Source: Mesorhizobium koreense (GTDB taxonomy: Bacteria; Pseudomonadota; Alphaproteobacteria; Rhizobiales; Rhizobiaceae). Taken from it: a stretch of 64,000 nucleotides of DNA. Both the position numbers and the translations under genes were made by a program. The notes under the pieces are model-generated. The model saw only the letters and a program-made list of their open reading frames with translations. It ran no database searches and was not told where the DNA came from. Position 1 is the first letter of the stretch, and every line of letters begins with the position of its first letter. Shown one piece after another: positions 26,394-35,436 of this stretch. The stretch lies in the NCBI RefSeq assembly GCF_031656215.1, contig NZ_CP134228.1, forward strand, positions 4,917,001 through 4,981,000. The letters are read 5' to 3'.

Positions 26394-28004
26394 TCAATCC
26401 AGCATCGACTGCAAGGTCTCGATGCGATCGGCCTCAAAAGCAGGTTTGTCCCAGCGCAGCCGCGAGATGCGGGGAAAGCGCATGGCGACGCCGGAGCGGT
26501 GGCGCTTCGAGCGCGCCAGCCCTTCGAAGGCGATCTCCAGGACCAGACCATGTTTCGGCTCGGCACGCACGGAACGCACCGGGCCGAAACGCTCGATGGT
26601 ATTGTCGCGGACATATTTGTCGAGCAGCTTCAGTTCCTCGTCGGTGAAGCCGAAATAGGCCTTGCCGACCGGGAGAAGCACCGGATCTTCCTCTGGCCCA
26701 GACCAGACCCCGAAGGTGAAATCCGAATAGAAGCTCGACCGCTTGCCATGGCCGCGCTGGGCGTACATCAGGACGGCGTCGACCACATGCGGGTCACGTT
26801 TCCATTTGAACCACGGACCCTTCGGCCGGCCGGGCACATAGGATGAATCCAGCCGCTTCAGCATGACGCCCTCGATCACCGGATGCGGCGGCTCGTGACG
26901 CATCGTGTCAAGCGCCGCCCAGTTGTCAAAAGGCACGATCGGCGACAGGTCGAAGCGCGCAGGGTCGAGCGTGGCCACGAACGCCTCCAACTTTTTGCGC
27001 CGCTCAAGGAAGGGCAAATTCCGAACGTCCTCGCTCCCTTTTTGCAGGATGTCGTAGCAGCGGACGAAGACCGGATATTGCCCGACGAGTTTCACCGGCA
27101 CGGTCTTGCGGTTCAGCCGCTGCTGAAGGTCTGAAAAGGTGCCGATATGCTCGGGCGGGTTGCCGACCAGGAGTTCGCCGTCGAGCGCCGCCTCAAAGGC
27201 CATGGCTTCCAGCAAGTCGGGGAACGCGCCGGAGATGTCGTCGCCCGTACGCGAATAAAGCCTCCGCACGCCCTTCTCGGCAACGGCCTGGACGCGGATG
27301 CCGTCCCATTTCCACTCGGCCGCGTAATCGGCCGGATCGATCTTCACCAGATCGCCGTCCTGCACCGGGTTCGACAGCATGACCGGCCTGAACGGAGCGG
27401 CGGCCGCGAGTTCCGGCCTGCCGGTCTTGCCCGTCAGCCAGTCGAAAAGCTCGCGGTAAGGCGGCTTGAGCCCATGCCAGAGCTCCTCGATCTCCGTTAC
27501 GTCAACACCGCCGAAATCGGCCAGCGCCTGCTTGGCGAGCCTTGCCGAAACGCCGATGCGCAAGCCGCCGGTGACAAGTTTTATCGTGGCGAAGCGCTCG
27601 GAAATCGTCATTCGGTCGAGCAGGCGCGCCAGCACGGCCGGCCCGTCGGCGCGTCCGGCGGAGCGCAGTTGCGCGACCGCATCCGAGAGGCGGACCGGGA
27701 GCCCTTCCGCCTCGTCCTCCGGACCTGTCCTGGTGCCGGGCCAGACCAGCGACACCGTCTCGGCGAGGTCGCCGACATAGTCATAGGAATAAGCGAAGAG
27801 GACGGCGTCCATGCGCTCCATGACCAGCGCGCGCAGCATGGCCGGCTTGACCGAGGGGATGTCGAGATCCCCGGTGATCGCCGCCAGTGCAAGGCCGCGG
27901 TCGGGATCGGGCGTCGCGCGGAAATAATCGATGAGCAATCTCAGCTTGCCGTTTCGGGACGGCGTCAGGACGAGGCGGTCGAGAAGTTCGGCGAAGGCCC
28001 GCAT
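26394..28004 (-). CDS. ATP-dependent DNA ligase of the ligase-associated damage-response cluster
   Basis: A 536-residue ATP-dependent ligase (the type NCBI calls cisplatin damage response ligase). The adenylation motif KWDG gives the nucleotidyl lysine K232, followed by RLYSRTGDDISGAFPD (motif III region) and EGVMLKRLDSSYVPG (motif IV region). The N-terminal 200 residues form the helical DNA-binding domain, and the C-terminal part the OB fold. It seals nicks during repair. Its ATG overlaps the exonuclease stop (ATGA), so the two are coupled. It is an extra ligase, distinct from the essential NAD-dependent LigA. Confidence 0.94.
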   Translation of the reverse strand: MRAFAELLDRLVLTPSRNGKLRLLIDYFRATPDPDRGLALAAITGDLDIPSVKPAMLRALVMERMDAVLFAYSYDYVGDLAETVSLVWPGTRTGPEDEAEGLPVRLSDAVAQLRSAGRADGPAVLARLLDRMTISERFATIKLVTGGLRIGVSARLAKQALADFGGVDVTEIEELWHGLKPPYRELFDWLTGKTGRPELAAAAPFRPVMLSNPVQDGDLVKIDPADYAAEWKWDGIRVQAVAEKGVRRLYSRTGDDISGAFPDLLEAMAFEAALDGELLVGNPPEHIGTFSDLQQRLNRKTVPVKLVGQYPVFVRCYDILQKGSEDVRNLPFLERRKKLEAFVATLDPARFDLSPIVPFDNWAALDTMRHEPPHPVIEGVMLKRLDSSYVPGRPKGPWFKWKRDPHVVDAVLMYAQRGHGKRSSFYSDFTFGVWSGPEEDPVLLPVGKAYFGFTDEELKLLDKYVRDNTIERFGPVRSVRAEPKHGLVLEIAFEGLARSKRHRSGVAMRFPRISRLRWDKPAFEADRIETLQSMLD

Positions 28005-29014
28005 CAGTCGCCCTCGTCCTCGTAGCCGACAAGGTGCAAAGGCCTACCCACGATGCCGGCAAGCTCGCACCAGCGCACCAGCGCTTCCTCGCGGCCATGC
28101 GTTACCCAGATCTCGCCTGCGCCTGTCTCGCCAATCGTGGCGGTCAGTTCATCCCAGTCGGCGTGATCGGAGATCACCAGCGGCAGTTCGACGCCGCGCT
28201 GCCTGGCGCGCTGGCGGATGCGCATCCAGCCGGAAGCAAAGCAGGCGACCGGGTCGGCGAAGCGCCGTGCCCAGCGGTCGGCGAAGGCCGAGGGCGGTCC
28301 GACGATGATCTCGCCGGCGAAGGCGCCCTTGGCACTCCCTTCGATGGTGGCGGGCTCTAGCGGGCCGAGGTCGACACCCTGACTCTGATAGTATTCGCAC
28401 AGCTTCGCCAACGCGCCGTGGATGAAGATCGGCCGCTCGTAGCCCGCATCGCGCAGGAGACGAATGACGCGTTCGGCCTTGCCCAGCGCATAAGCGCCGA
28501 CGAGATGCGCGCGCTCGGGAAACTGCTCGACCGATTTCAGGAGCGTCGCGATCTCGTGCGTAGCATCCGGATGGCGGAAGACCGGCAGGGCGAAGGTCGC
28601 CTCGGTAATGAACACGTCGCAAGGCACGATTTCGAAGGGGGCGCAGGTAGGGTCGGTGGCGCGCTTGTAGTCGCCCGAGGCGACGATGCGCAGCCCTTCG
28701 GTCTCGACCGCGATCTGGGCCGAGCCCAGCACATGACCTGCCGGATGGAAGCTGACCGACACGCCGTTCAGCGAAAGCTTCTCGCCCAATATCGCCGCCT
28801 GCGTCGAGCCGGCGAAGTCCGCGCCGTAGCGCAGCGCCATGATGTCGAGCGTCTGGCGCGTCGCCAGAACATGGCGGTGGCCTGAACGGGCGTGGTCCGA
28901 ATGGCCATGCGTGATCAGCGCGCGCTCCACCGGCCGCACGGGGTCGATGAAGAAATCGCCGGGCGGGCAATAGAGGCCCTCTGGTCGCGGAAGGAGGAGT
29001 TCGTGCGGCTGCAT
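28004..29014 (-). CDS. Ligase-associated DNA damage response exonuclease (metallo-beta-lactamase fold)
   Basis: A 336-residue nuclease of the beta-lactamase/beta-CASP group. The metal motif HGHSDH lies at residues 36-41, and further ligands lie in HPAGHVLGSAQ and ASGDYKRATDP, with a C-terminal ISDHADWDEL. Homologues in this cluster are manganese-dependent DNA exonucleases. I chose MQPHELLLPRP at 29014 as the start, matching the fold, over upstream in-frame sequence. It is the first gene of the minus-strand arm of the repair cluster and divergent from the TPR-methyltransferase. Confidence 0.92.
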   Translation of the reverse strand: MQPHELLLPRPEGLYCPPGDFFIDPVRPVERALITHGHSDHARSGHRHVLATRQTLDIMALRYGADFAGSTQAAILGEKLSLNGVSVSFHPAGHVLGSAQIAVETEGLRIVASGDYKRATDPTCAPFEIVPCDVFITEATFALPVFRHPDATHEIATLLKSVEQFPERAHLVGAYALGKAERVIRLLRDAGYERPIFIHGALAKLCEYYQSQGVDLGPLEPATIEGSAKGAFAGEIIVGPPSAFADRWARRFADPVACFASGWMRIRQRARQRGVELPLVISDHADWDELTATIGETGAGEIWVTHGREEALVRWCELAGIVGRPLHLVGYEDEGD

Positions 29015-29123
29015 CGACTGTGAAAATAGGCATTTGCAGGCGCGCGAAAAGAGGATTGCAAAATCCTCCCGACAGGCGCATACGCCCGCGCGCGCCTTTC
29101 GCGGGCACGGAAACCTCGCTCCA

Positions 29124-30128
29124 ATGCACCCTGTCCAGTTCTCCTCCGGCAATCTGTTGGCGGACCGCCGGGCCGCCTACGCCGAAATGCTGTTCGACAG
29201 CGGCGACACCAACGCCGCCGCCGACCTGATGCGCGAGGCGCTGGCGCTCGTGCCGGATTGGGCGGCCGGCTGGTTTCGGCTGGGTGAGATGCTGGAGATC
29301 GCGGGCCGCATTCCGGAAGCGGAAATGGCGTGGCGCGAGGCGCTCAGGTTCGATCCGCAAGACCGTATGGGTGCTGCGCTGAAGCTCGGCTTGACGGCTT
29401 CCACCAACGGCATCGTGGCCCCGCCGAGCGCCTTCGTTGAAACGCTGTTCGACCAATATGCGGAAGAGTTCGACGCCGCGCTCGTCGAAAGGCTCGATTA
29501 CCGCGTGCCGGAGCTTTTGCAGGAAGCCCTTCTGAATGCCGGCTGCGCGGCTTTCGCACATGCGGTCGATCTTGGCTGCGGTACCGGGCTGATGGGCGAA
29601 AGGCTGCGCGGGGCGACGAGCTATCTCGAAGGCTACGACATCTCCGCCGGCATGCTGAGGGAGGCCGAAGCCAAGCGCATTTACGACCGGTTGGAACGGC
29701 AAGACCTACAGACATTGCCGGCGCTCTCCCCTGTCGCCGATCTCGTCACGGCCGCGGACGTCTTCATGTATGTCGGCGAGTTGGAGCGGCTCTTCTCCCG
29801 CATTGCCGAGCTTCTGCTGCCGGGTGGGTATTTCGCCTTTTCCGTCGAATTTAACGATGGGCCGGAGGATATGGTGCTTCGGCCGTCGCGCCGATACGCC
29901 CATTCGAAGGCTTATGTGGAGCGCCTGCTTGCGGAGAAGGGCTTCGCTCTTGTCAGCCGGAATGAAGCGACGATCCGAATGGATCGCGGCGAGCCGGTAA
30001 TTGGATTGATCGTGGTGGCGAAGAGAATGGAAGATCCGAATGGAATGCGCCCTTTCGCACCCCCCTCTGTCCTGCCGGACATCTCCCCCACAAGGGGGGA
30101 GATCAGACGGCCGCGCCAACAACGCTAA
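29124..30128 (+). CDS. TPR-containing SAM-dependent methyltransferase
   Basis: A 334-residue protein joining two or three tetratricopeptide-like helices (about 15-90) to a class I methyltransferase domain with SAM motif I DLGCGTG (149-155). The family (COG4976) has no settled substrate. The start MHPVQFSSG at 29124 was chosen as the family N-terminus. It lies between the two arms of the ligase-associated repair cluster. The last 22 or so residues are encoded by an intergenic repeat (from 30061), so this tail is probably a recent, non-conserved extension. Confidence 0.85.
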   Translation: MHPVQFSSGNLLADRRAAYAEMLFDSGDTNAAADLMREALALVPDWAAGWFRLGEMLEIAGRIPEAEMAWREALRFDPQDRMGAALKLGLTASTNGIVAPPSAFVETLFDQYAEEFDAALVERLDYRVPELLQEALLNAGCAAFAHAVDLGCGTGLMGERLRGATSYLEGYDISAGMLREAEAKRIYDRLERQDLQTLPALSPVADLVTAADVFMYVGELERLFSRIAELLLPGGYFAFSVEFNDGPEDMVLRPSRRYAHSKAYVERLLAEKGFALVSRNEATIRMDRGEPVIGLIVVAKRMEDPNGMRPFAPPSVLPDISPTRGEIRRPRQQR

Positions 30129-30213
30129 CCCGGCAACGCCGAAAATTGGTGAAGGCGGTGATGGCAGCCGATCTCCCCCTCGAGGGGGAGATGTCCGGCA
30201 GGACAGAGGAGGG
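30061..30213. repeat. Second repeat family: inverted pair of hairpins overlapping the methyltransferase 3' end
   Basis: Left arm ccctctgtcctgccggacat (starting 30063) reappears inverted near 30190-30212. Each half contains its own hairpin: atctccccc/gggggagat at 30081-30104, and a perfect 22-base palindrome at 30171-30192 centred on ctcgag. The methyltransferase stop (30126-30128) lies inside the element. It could act as a processing or termination signal ahead of the helicase gene. Confidence 0.85.
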
Positions 30214-30281
30214 TCGGGAGGCGCGCGGCGCTTTCCCCAACCATATTGGCTTATCATCTGTTCTGGTTTAGTTCTGGCGGC

Positions 30282-32816
30282 TTGAACACGAGGCCAGCCC
30301 TTTCCGCGGAACGCTCCGCCGCCATCCTGCCCGCGCCATTCCTGAAATGGTTCGCGGAGCGCGGCTGGTCTCCGAGGCCGCATCAGATCGACCTTCTGGC
30401 GCGCGCGCAAAACGGCGCATCGGTGCTTTTGATCGCACCGACCGGAGCGGGCAAGACGCTGGCCGGCTTCCTGCCGAGCCTGGTCGACCTGTCGAACCGG
30501 CCGAAACGGAAGCCGGGCGAGCCCTATCGCGGCGTCCATACACTCTACATCTCGCCGCTCAAGGCGCTCGCCGTCGATATCGAGCGCAACCTCGGCAAGC
30601 CGGTCGCGGAGATGGGCCTGCCCGTCACGATGGAGACGCGCACAGGTGACACACCGGCGCACAAGCGCCAGCGGCAGAAATTCGTGCCGCCCGACATCCT
30701 GCTCACCACGCCCGAGCAACTGGCGCTCCTGATCGCCTCGAAGGATGCCGAACGCTTCTTCTCCGGCCTCTGTTATGTCGTGCTCGACGAACTGCATTCG
30801 CTCGTTACCTCCAAGCGCGGGCATCTGCTTTCGCTCGGGCTGGCGCGGCTGCGCCGCCTGGCGCCACGGCTCCAGTCGATAGGCCTTTCCGCGACCGTCG
30901 CCGAGCCGGACGCGCTGCGGCGCTGGCTGGTGCCGCAAAATCCGCCCGGCGAGATGGCCGATAGCATTACCGTCGGCGGAGGAGCGAAACCGGTCATCAC
31001 CATTCTCGATTCGGCCGGGCATGTGCCGTGGTCGGGCCATTCGGCCCGCTACGCCATTCCGGAAATCTACGAAGCGATCCGCCGGCACCGCACCACGCTC
31101 CTCTTCGTCAACACGCGCAGCCAGGCGGAACTGCTCTTTCAAGAGCTTTGGCGGGTGAACGAGGAGACGCTGCCGATCGCGCTGCATCACGGCTCGCTCG
31201 ATGTCGGCCAGCGGCGGCGTGTCGAGAAGGCGATGGAAGCGAATGCGCTGAGAGCCGTGGTGGCGACCTCGACGCTCGACCTCGGCATCGACTGGGGCGA
31301 TGTCGATCTCGTCGTGCATGTCGGCGCGCCGAAGGGCGCCAGCCGCCTTGCCCAGCGCATCGGCCGCTCCAACCACCGCATGGACGAGCCGAGCCGTGCC
31401 ATTCTGGTCCCTGCCAACCGCTTCGAGGTGCTGGAATGCCGCGCCGCGCTCGACGCCAATTATCTCGGTGCGCAGGATACGCCGCCGCTCGCCGAAGGCG
31501 CGCTCGACGTGCTCGCCCAGCATGTTCTGGGCATGGCCTGCGCCGAACCGTTTCATGCCGAGGAACTGCTGGAGGAAATCCGCAGTGCCGCGCCTTACGC
31601 CACGCTCGATGCCGCCATCTTCGATCGTGTCATCGATTTCGTCGCGACCGGGGGCTACGCGCTGCGCAGCTACGAGCGCTATGCGCGCATCCGTCAAATG
31701 CAGGATGGGCGCTGGCGCATCGCCCATCCCCGCGTCGCCCAGCAATACAGGCTGAATGTTGGAACCATCGTCGAGGCACCGATGCTTAAAGTCCGCCTGA
31801 CACGGCATCGCGGGCGCGGCGGCAATGTACGCGGCGGGCCGGTGCTGGGCGAGATCGAGGAATATTTCGTCGAAACGCTGGCGCCCGGCGACACTTTCCT
31901 CTTCGCCGGCAAGGTGGTGCGCTTCGAGGGTATCCGCGAGAACGAGTGCTACGTCACCAGCGCCGGCGGCAACGACCCCAAGGTGGCGAGCTATATGGGC
32001 GGCAAGTTCCCGCTCTCGACCTATCTCGCGACCGAGGTGCGCTCGATGCTCGCCGATCCGTCGCGCTGGCACCTCCTGCCCGAACAGGTCGCGGACTGGC
32101 TGCGCCTCCAGAAAGACGTGTCGGTCCTGCCGCACCGCGAGGATTTGCTGGTCGAGACCTTTCCGCGCGGCGACCGCTTCTACATGGTCGCCTACCCGTT
32201 CGAGGGGCGGCTGGCGCACCAGACGCTCGGCATGCTGCTCACCCGCCGACTGGAGCGCGCCGGCGCGCATCCTCTGGGCTTCGTCGCCACCGACTATTCG
32301 CTGGCGATCTGGTCGCTGGAAGATATGGGACGCATGTTCCGCAGCGGCGCCCTGCCGCTTGCCGATCTTTATGCCGAAGACATGCTGGGCGACGACCTCG
32401 AAGCATGGCTCGCCGACAGCTGGATGCTGAAGCGTACCTTCCGCAATTGCGCCGTGATCGCCGGCCTGATCGAGCGCCGACATCCCGGGCAGGAAAAGAC
32501 CGGACGGCAGGTGACGGTCTCGGCCGACCTCATCTACGACGTGCTTCGAACGCACCAGCCTGACCATATCCTGCTTCAGGCGACCCGCGCCGACGCGGCG
32601 GCCGGGCTGCTCGACGTGAAGCGGCTCGGCGAAATGCTGTCGCGGATCAGGGGTCGAATCATGCATAAGGATCTCGACCGCATCTCGCCGCTGGCAGTGC
32701 CGATCATGCTGGAGATCGGGCGCGAGTCGGTGAATGGCGAGGCAAACGATATGCTGCTCGCCGAAACGGCGGATGCGCTGATCGAAGAGGCGATGGGTAC
32801 GGAACAGGCCGGATGA
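30282..32816 (+). CDS. Ligase-associated DEXH-box helicase (Lhr-core type)
   Basis: An 844-residue superfamily 2 helicase of the Lhr-core group. Walker A APTGAGKT lies at about 52-59, the DELH box (VVLDELHS) near 169, motif III SAT (LSATVAEPDALRRWL), and motif VI QRIGRSNHR, followed by the Lhr winged-helix and DUF4145-like C-terminal regions. It unwinds nucleic acid 3'-to-5' in the characterised homologues. The start is uncertain: a TTG at 30282 gives the expected N-terminus, another TTG lies at 30246, and neither has a strong ribosome-binding site. The stop overlaps pdeM (ATGA). Confidence 0.93.
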   Translation: MNTRPALSAERSAAILPAPFLKWFAERGWSPRPHQIDLLARAQNGASVLLIAPTGAGKTLAGFLPSLVDLSNRPKRKPGEPYRGVHTLYISPLKALAVDIERNLGKPVAEMGLPVTMETRTGDTPAHKRQRQKFVPPDILLTTPEQLALLIASKDAERFFSGLCYVVLDELHSLVTSKRGHLLSLGLARLRRLAPRLQSIGLSATVAEPDALRRWLVPQNPPGEMADSITVGGGAKPVITILDSAGHVPWSGHSARYAIPEIYEAIRRHRTTLLFVNTRSQAELLFQELWRVNEETLPIALHHGSLDVGQRRRVEKAMEANALRAVVATSTLDLGIDWGDVDLVVHVGAPKGASRLAQRIGRSNHRMDEPSRAILVPANRFEVLECRAALDANYLGAQDTPPLAEGALDVLAQHVLGMACAEPFHAEELLEEIRSAAPYATLDAAIFDRVIDFVATGGYALRSYERYARIRQMQDGRWRIAHPRVAQQYRLNVGTIVEAPMLKVRLTRHRGRGGNVRGGPVLGEIEEYFVETLAPGDTFLFAGKVVRFEGIRENECYVTSAGGNDPKVASYMGGKFPLSTYLATEVRSMLADPSRWHLLPEQVADWLRLQKDVSVLPHREDLLVETFPRGDRFYMVAYPFEGRLAHQTLGMLLTRRLERAGAHPLGFVATDYSLAIWSLEDMGRMFRSGALPLADLYAEDMLGDDLEAWLADSWMLKRTFRNCAVIAGLIERRHPGQEKTGRQVTVSADLIYDVLRTHQPDHILLQATRADAAAGLLDVKRLGEMLSRIRGRIMHKDLDRISPLAVPIMLEIGRESVNGEANDMLLAETADALIEEAMGTEQAG

Positions 32817-33511
32817 CACCGCGCGCCACCTTAAGCGAGACGATAGAGATCGAGGGCGAGACCGCGCTTTGCGACCGCAGCGGCGCGCTTTATTTCCCCG
32901 CGCTCGACCTGCTCGCCGTATCCGACCTGCATCTGGAAAAGGGCGCGGCCTTCGCCCGGCGGCAACAGCTCATCCCGCCCTACGACACTGCGGCGACGCT
33001 GGCGCGGCTTGCCGAGGTGATCGCCATCTACGATCCAGGGATTGTTGTCAGCTTGGGCGACAGCTTCCATGACAGCGCCGGGGCGGCACTGATGCCGGGC
33101 ATCTTCCGTGCCGAGCTTTCCGCGCTGATCGCCGGCCGCGACTGGTTCTGGATCGCCGGCAATCACGATCCCGACGCTCCGGAAGGTGTCGACGGCGAAA
33201 GCGTACAGGAAATCGCCATCGGCCCGCTTGTCTTCCGCCACGAGCCGTCGCGTGGTCCGACGCCCGGCGAGATTGCCGGTCATCTCCATCCCGGCGCACG
33301 GCTCGTCGCACGCGGCCGTTCGGTCAGGCGGCGCTGCTTCGCCGGCGACGGCAGGCGGCTGATCATGCCCGCTTTCGGTGCCTATACGGGCATGCTGAAC
33401 GTGCTGGACCGCGCCTATGCGGGGCTTTTCGACGCGGACGGACTATTCGCCTGCATGCTCGGCCGGCAGCGCGTCTACAAGGTGACGGGATCGGTGCTCA
33501 GGCCGGGGTGA
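32813..33511 (+). CDS. pdeM: Ligase-associated DNA damage response metallophosphoesterase (PdeM)
   Basis: A 232-residue calcineurin-like phosphoesterase with the metal motifs SDLHLEKG (D38, H40), GDSFHD (82-87), GNHD (116-119) and GHLHP (156-160). Cluster homologues are named PdeM. It is translationally coupled to the helicase by ATGA. Together with the ligase and exonuclease on the other strand it makes a four-enzyme repair set. The physiological substrate is not settled. Confidence 0.92.
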   Translation: MTPRATLSETIEIEGETALCDRSGALYFPALDLLAVSDLHLEKGAAFARRQQLIPPYDTAATLARLAEVIAIYDPGIVVSLGDSFHDSAGAALMPGIFRAELSALIAGRDWFWIAGNHDPDAPEGVDGESVQEIAIGPLVFRHEPSRGPTPGEIAGHLHPGARLVARGRSVRRRCFAGDGRRLIMPAFGAYTGMLNVLDRAYAGLFDADGLFACMLGRQRVYKVTGSVLRPG

Positions 33512-33530
33512 TGCTCACGCCGAGGCTGCA

Positions 33531-34328
33531 TTATTCCTTGCGGAAGAGGAAGCGTCCGGCCCAACCCGTCAGAAGCGCCAGCAGCACGCAGAAGATGCCA
33601 TAGAAGAAGCCGTGGTCGTGCGCGACCTGATAGAGGCGACGCTCGAACCCGCCTTTCAGGATGACAAGCGGCGCCGAGGTCTGGGCGACGAAGCCGCCGC
33701 CCTTGAACAGGAAGGCACGGGCGCGGTGCGTTCCTACCGGCACGTCGGGCGCAAGCGACACGGTCGCGCGGAAAAGGGTCTGCGAGAGGAACTGCACGGA
33801 GCCGGGCCGCTCGCTATAGAGGCCGGAGGCCTTCTTGCGGTCTCTCAGCGCCGTTGCGAACTCCTTGATGGCAGCGGGGTCGGCGCTGCGATCGAGCGGC
33901 TGCATGTAGATGTTGTTGATGCCGAGCGCGAGTTGCCGATAGGCTTTCGGTTCGGCGATGTCCTGCAACTGTCTGGTCGACGCCATGGAATAGGAAAAGG
34001 GCACGTTGACGAATGTCTCCGCCTCGGTGTTGATCCACATGCCGAAGACGCGCTGCTTGAGACGGACGACGACCGGGCGCGCCGGCCCTTCCAGCACGAC
34101 GATGACGTCATAGCCGCCCTCGCGCGCTATTACCGGATCGACATTGTCGATCGAGCCGAAGATAGTCAGGTTGGCACCGGAGAAATCCGACGTGATCGAA
34201 ACCGTATCGGCCGAGAGGCCGATCTGGATCGTTTCGCGCTTCTCCGACTGGGCATAGGCGATTGTCGGCACAGCGATCGCCAGTGCGAGGAGGACCGCCA
34301 GCATGAGTGGGATACGTCCCATCGTCAT
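33531..34328 (-). CDS. TIGR02186 family envelope protein
   Basis: A 265-residue protein with a signal peptide ending about IAYA-QSEKRE and a C-terminal membrane span (GFFYGIFCVLLALLTGW) ending in FLFRKE, so it is anchored with its bulk in the periplasm. The family TIGR02186 has no known activity and is commonly found next to a TauE/SafE permease, as here. The start ATG at 34328 overlaps the permease stop (ATGA). A second ATG two codons in has better Shine-Dalgarno spacing. Confidence 0.85.
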   Translation of the reverse strand: MTMGRIPLMLAVLLALAIAVPTIAYAQSEKRETIQIGLSADTVSITSDFSGANLTIFGSIDNVDPVIAREGGYDVIVVLEGPARPVVVRLKQRVFGMWINTEAETFVNVPFSYSMASTRQLQDIAEPKAYRQLALGINNIYMQPLDRSADPAAIKEFATALRDRKKASGLYSERPGSVQFLSQTLFRATVSLAPDVPVGTHRARAFLFKGGGFVAQTSAPLVILKGGFERRLYQVAHDHGFFYGIFCVLLALLTGWAGRFLFRKE

Positions 34329-35221
34329 GCCCCTCCGAGCGGCGCCAGCGAGAACGGGCTGACAGGGCGGGCGAAGAGGTCGATTGCCAGCCTGACCGCC
34401 ACAGCCAGGACCAGGAAAGCCAGCAAAGCACGCAACTGTTCGCCGCGAAGGCGCTGGCCCGCGCGCGCGCCATATTGCGCGCCGATCACCCCTCCGACCA
34501 TGAGCAGGAACGCCAGAACGATATCGACCGTCTGGTTGGTTGCAGCGTGCACGACCGTGGTGAAGCCCGAGACGAAGACGATCTGGAAGAGCGACGTGCC
34601 GATGACGACCTTGGTCGGCACCTTTAGCAGATAGATCATGGCCGGGATCATGATGAAGCTGCCGCCGACGCCGAGGATCGATCCGAGAAAGCCGACCACC
34701 GCGCCCAGGCCAAGCACCGGGATCACGCTGACGAAGAGCTTCGAAGAGCGGAAACGCATCTTCAGCGGCAGTTTGTGCACCCAATTGTGCTGGCCGGGCC
34801 GCCGGACCTCGGCCGCGCCGCCCGCCCGAGTACGGCGGATGGCGCGCGCGCTCTCGACCAGCATGATGGAGCCGACCGAACCCAGCATCACCACGTACAT
34901 AAGGGACACGATCAGGTCCAACTGGCCGATGCTGCGCAACAGCGCGAAGATGTAGATGCCGAGTGCCGCGCCGACGACACCGCCGGCGAGCAAGACCGTT
35001 CCGAGCTTGATGTCGAGCGTGCCGCGCTTCATGTGAATGAGCGCGCCGGAGGCCGAGGCCGCCACCACCTGGTTGGCGCCTGTCGCGACAGCGACGGAAG
35101 GCGGTATGTTGTAGAAGATCAGAAGCGGCGTGATGAGGAACCCACCGCCGACACCGAACATTCCCGACAGGAAGCCGACCGCGCCGCCCATGGCGAGCAG
35201 CACGACCATATTGACCGACAT
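34325..35221 (-). CDS. TauE/SafE family permease (sulfite exporter type)
   Basis: A 298-residue membrane protein with two related halves, each containing the glycine signature (GMFGVGGGFLITP and GSILGVGGSFIMIP). About eight spans are expected. The family moves sulfite, sulfonates or organic anions outward. A GTG at 35248 would add nine residues; I prefer the ATG at 35221 but neither has a clear ribosome-binding site. It is coupled to the TIGR02186 gene, so the two proteins probably act together. Confidence 0.88.
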   Translation of the reverse strand: MSVNMVVLLAMGGAVGFLSGMFGVGGGFLITPLLIFYNIPPSVAVATGANQVVAASASGALIHMKRGTLDIKLGTVLLAGGVVGAALGIYIFALLRSIGQLDLIVSLMYVVMLGSVGSIMLVESARAIRRTRAGGAAEVRRPGQHNWVHKLPLKMRFRSSKLFVSVIPVLGLGAVVGFLGSILGVGGSFIMIPAMIYLLKVPTKVVIGTSLFQIVFVSGFTTVVHAATNQTVDIVLAFLLMVGGVIGAQYGARAGQRLRGEQLRALLAFLVLAVAVRLAIDLFARPVSPFSLAPLGGA

Positions 35222-35376
35222 TTCAGCGATCGGGAGATAAATGCCCACCCGTCAAACCCGACTAGCCATGTGGGACCGGCAACCCGTGTCTCGTGCCGAA
35301 AACACGATCGATAACAAAATTGTTCTTGCCGCCCTTGTGCAGGGAAGTCAATTTAACTCCCGTGGATCAGGCAGAA

Positions 35377-35400
35377 AACATGCAGATTTGTCAGCATGTT
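35377..35400. promoter_or_regulatory. Perfect 7-base inverted repeat upstream of the TauE-type gene
   Basis: Arms aacatgc (35377-35383) and gcatgtt (35394-35400) are separated by ten bases within the AT-rich 188-base interval between the PodJ-like gene and the permease gene. A further perfect palindrome attggcgccaat lies at 35420-35431, just after the PodJ-like stop. The first could be an operator for the permease pair; the second could help end PodJ-like transcription. Confidence 0.35.
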
Positions 35401-35436
35401 GGCAAATAAATCACAACATATTGGCGCCAATGCGCT

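Noticed and set aside
29706-32819. A 1037-codon open frame on the minus strand across the helicase gene
   Set aside because: It is antisense to the helicase, whose motifs are all intact. High GC and codon bias leave the opposite strand open. The translation is His/Arg/Gly-rich without any family.
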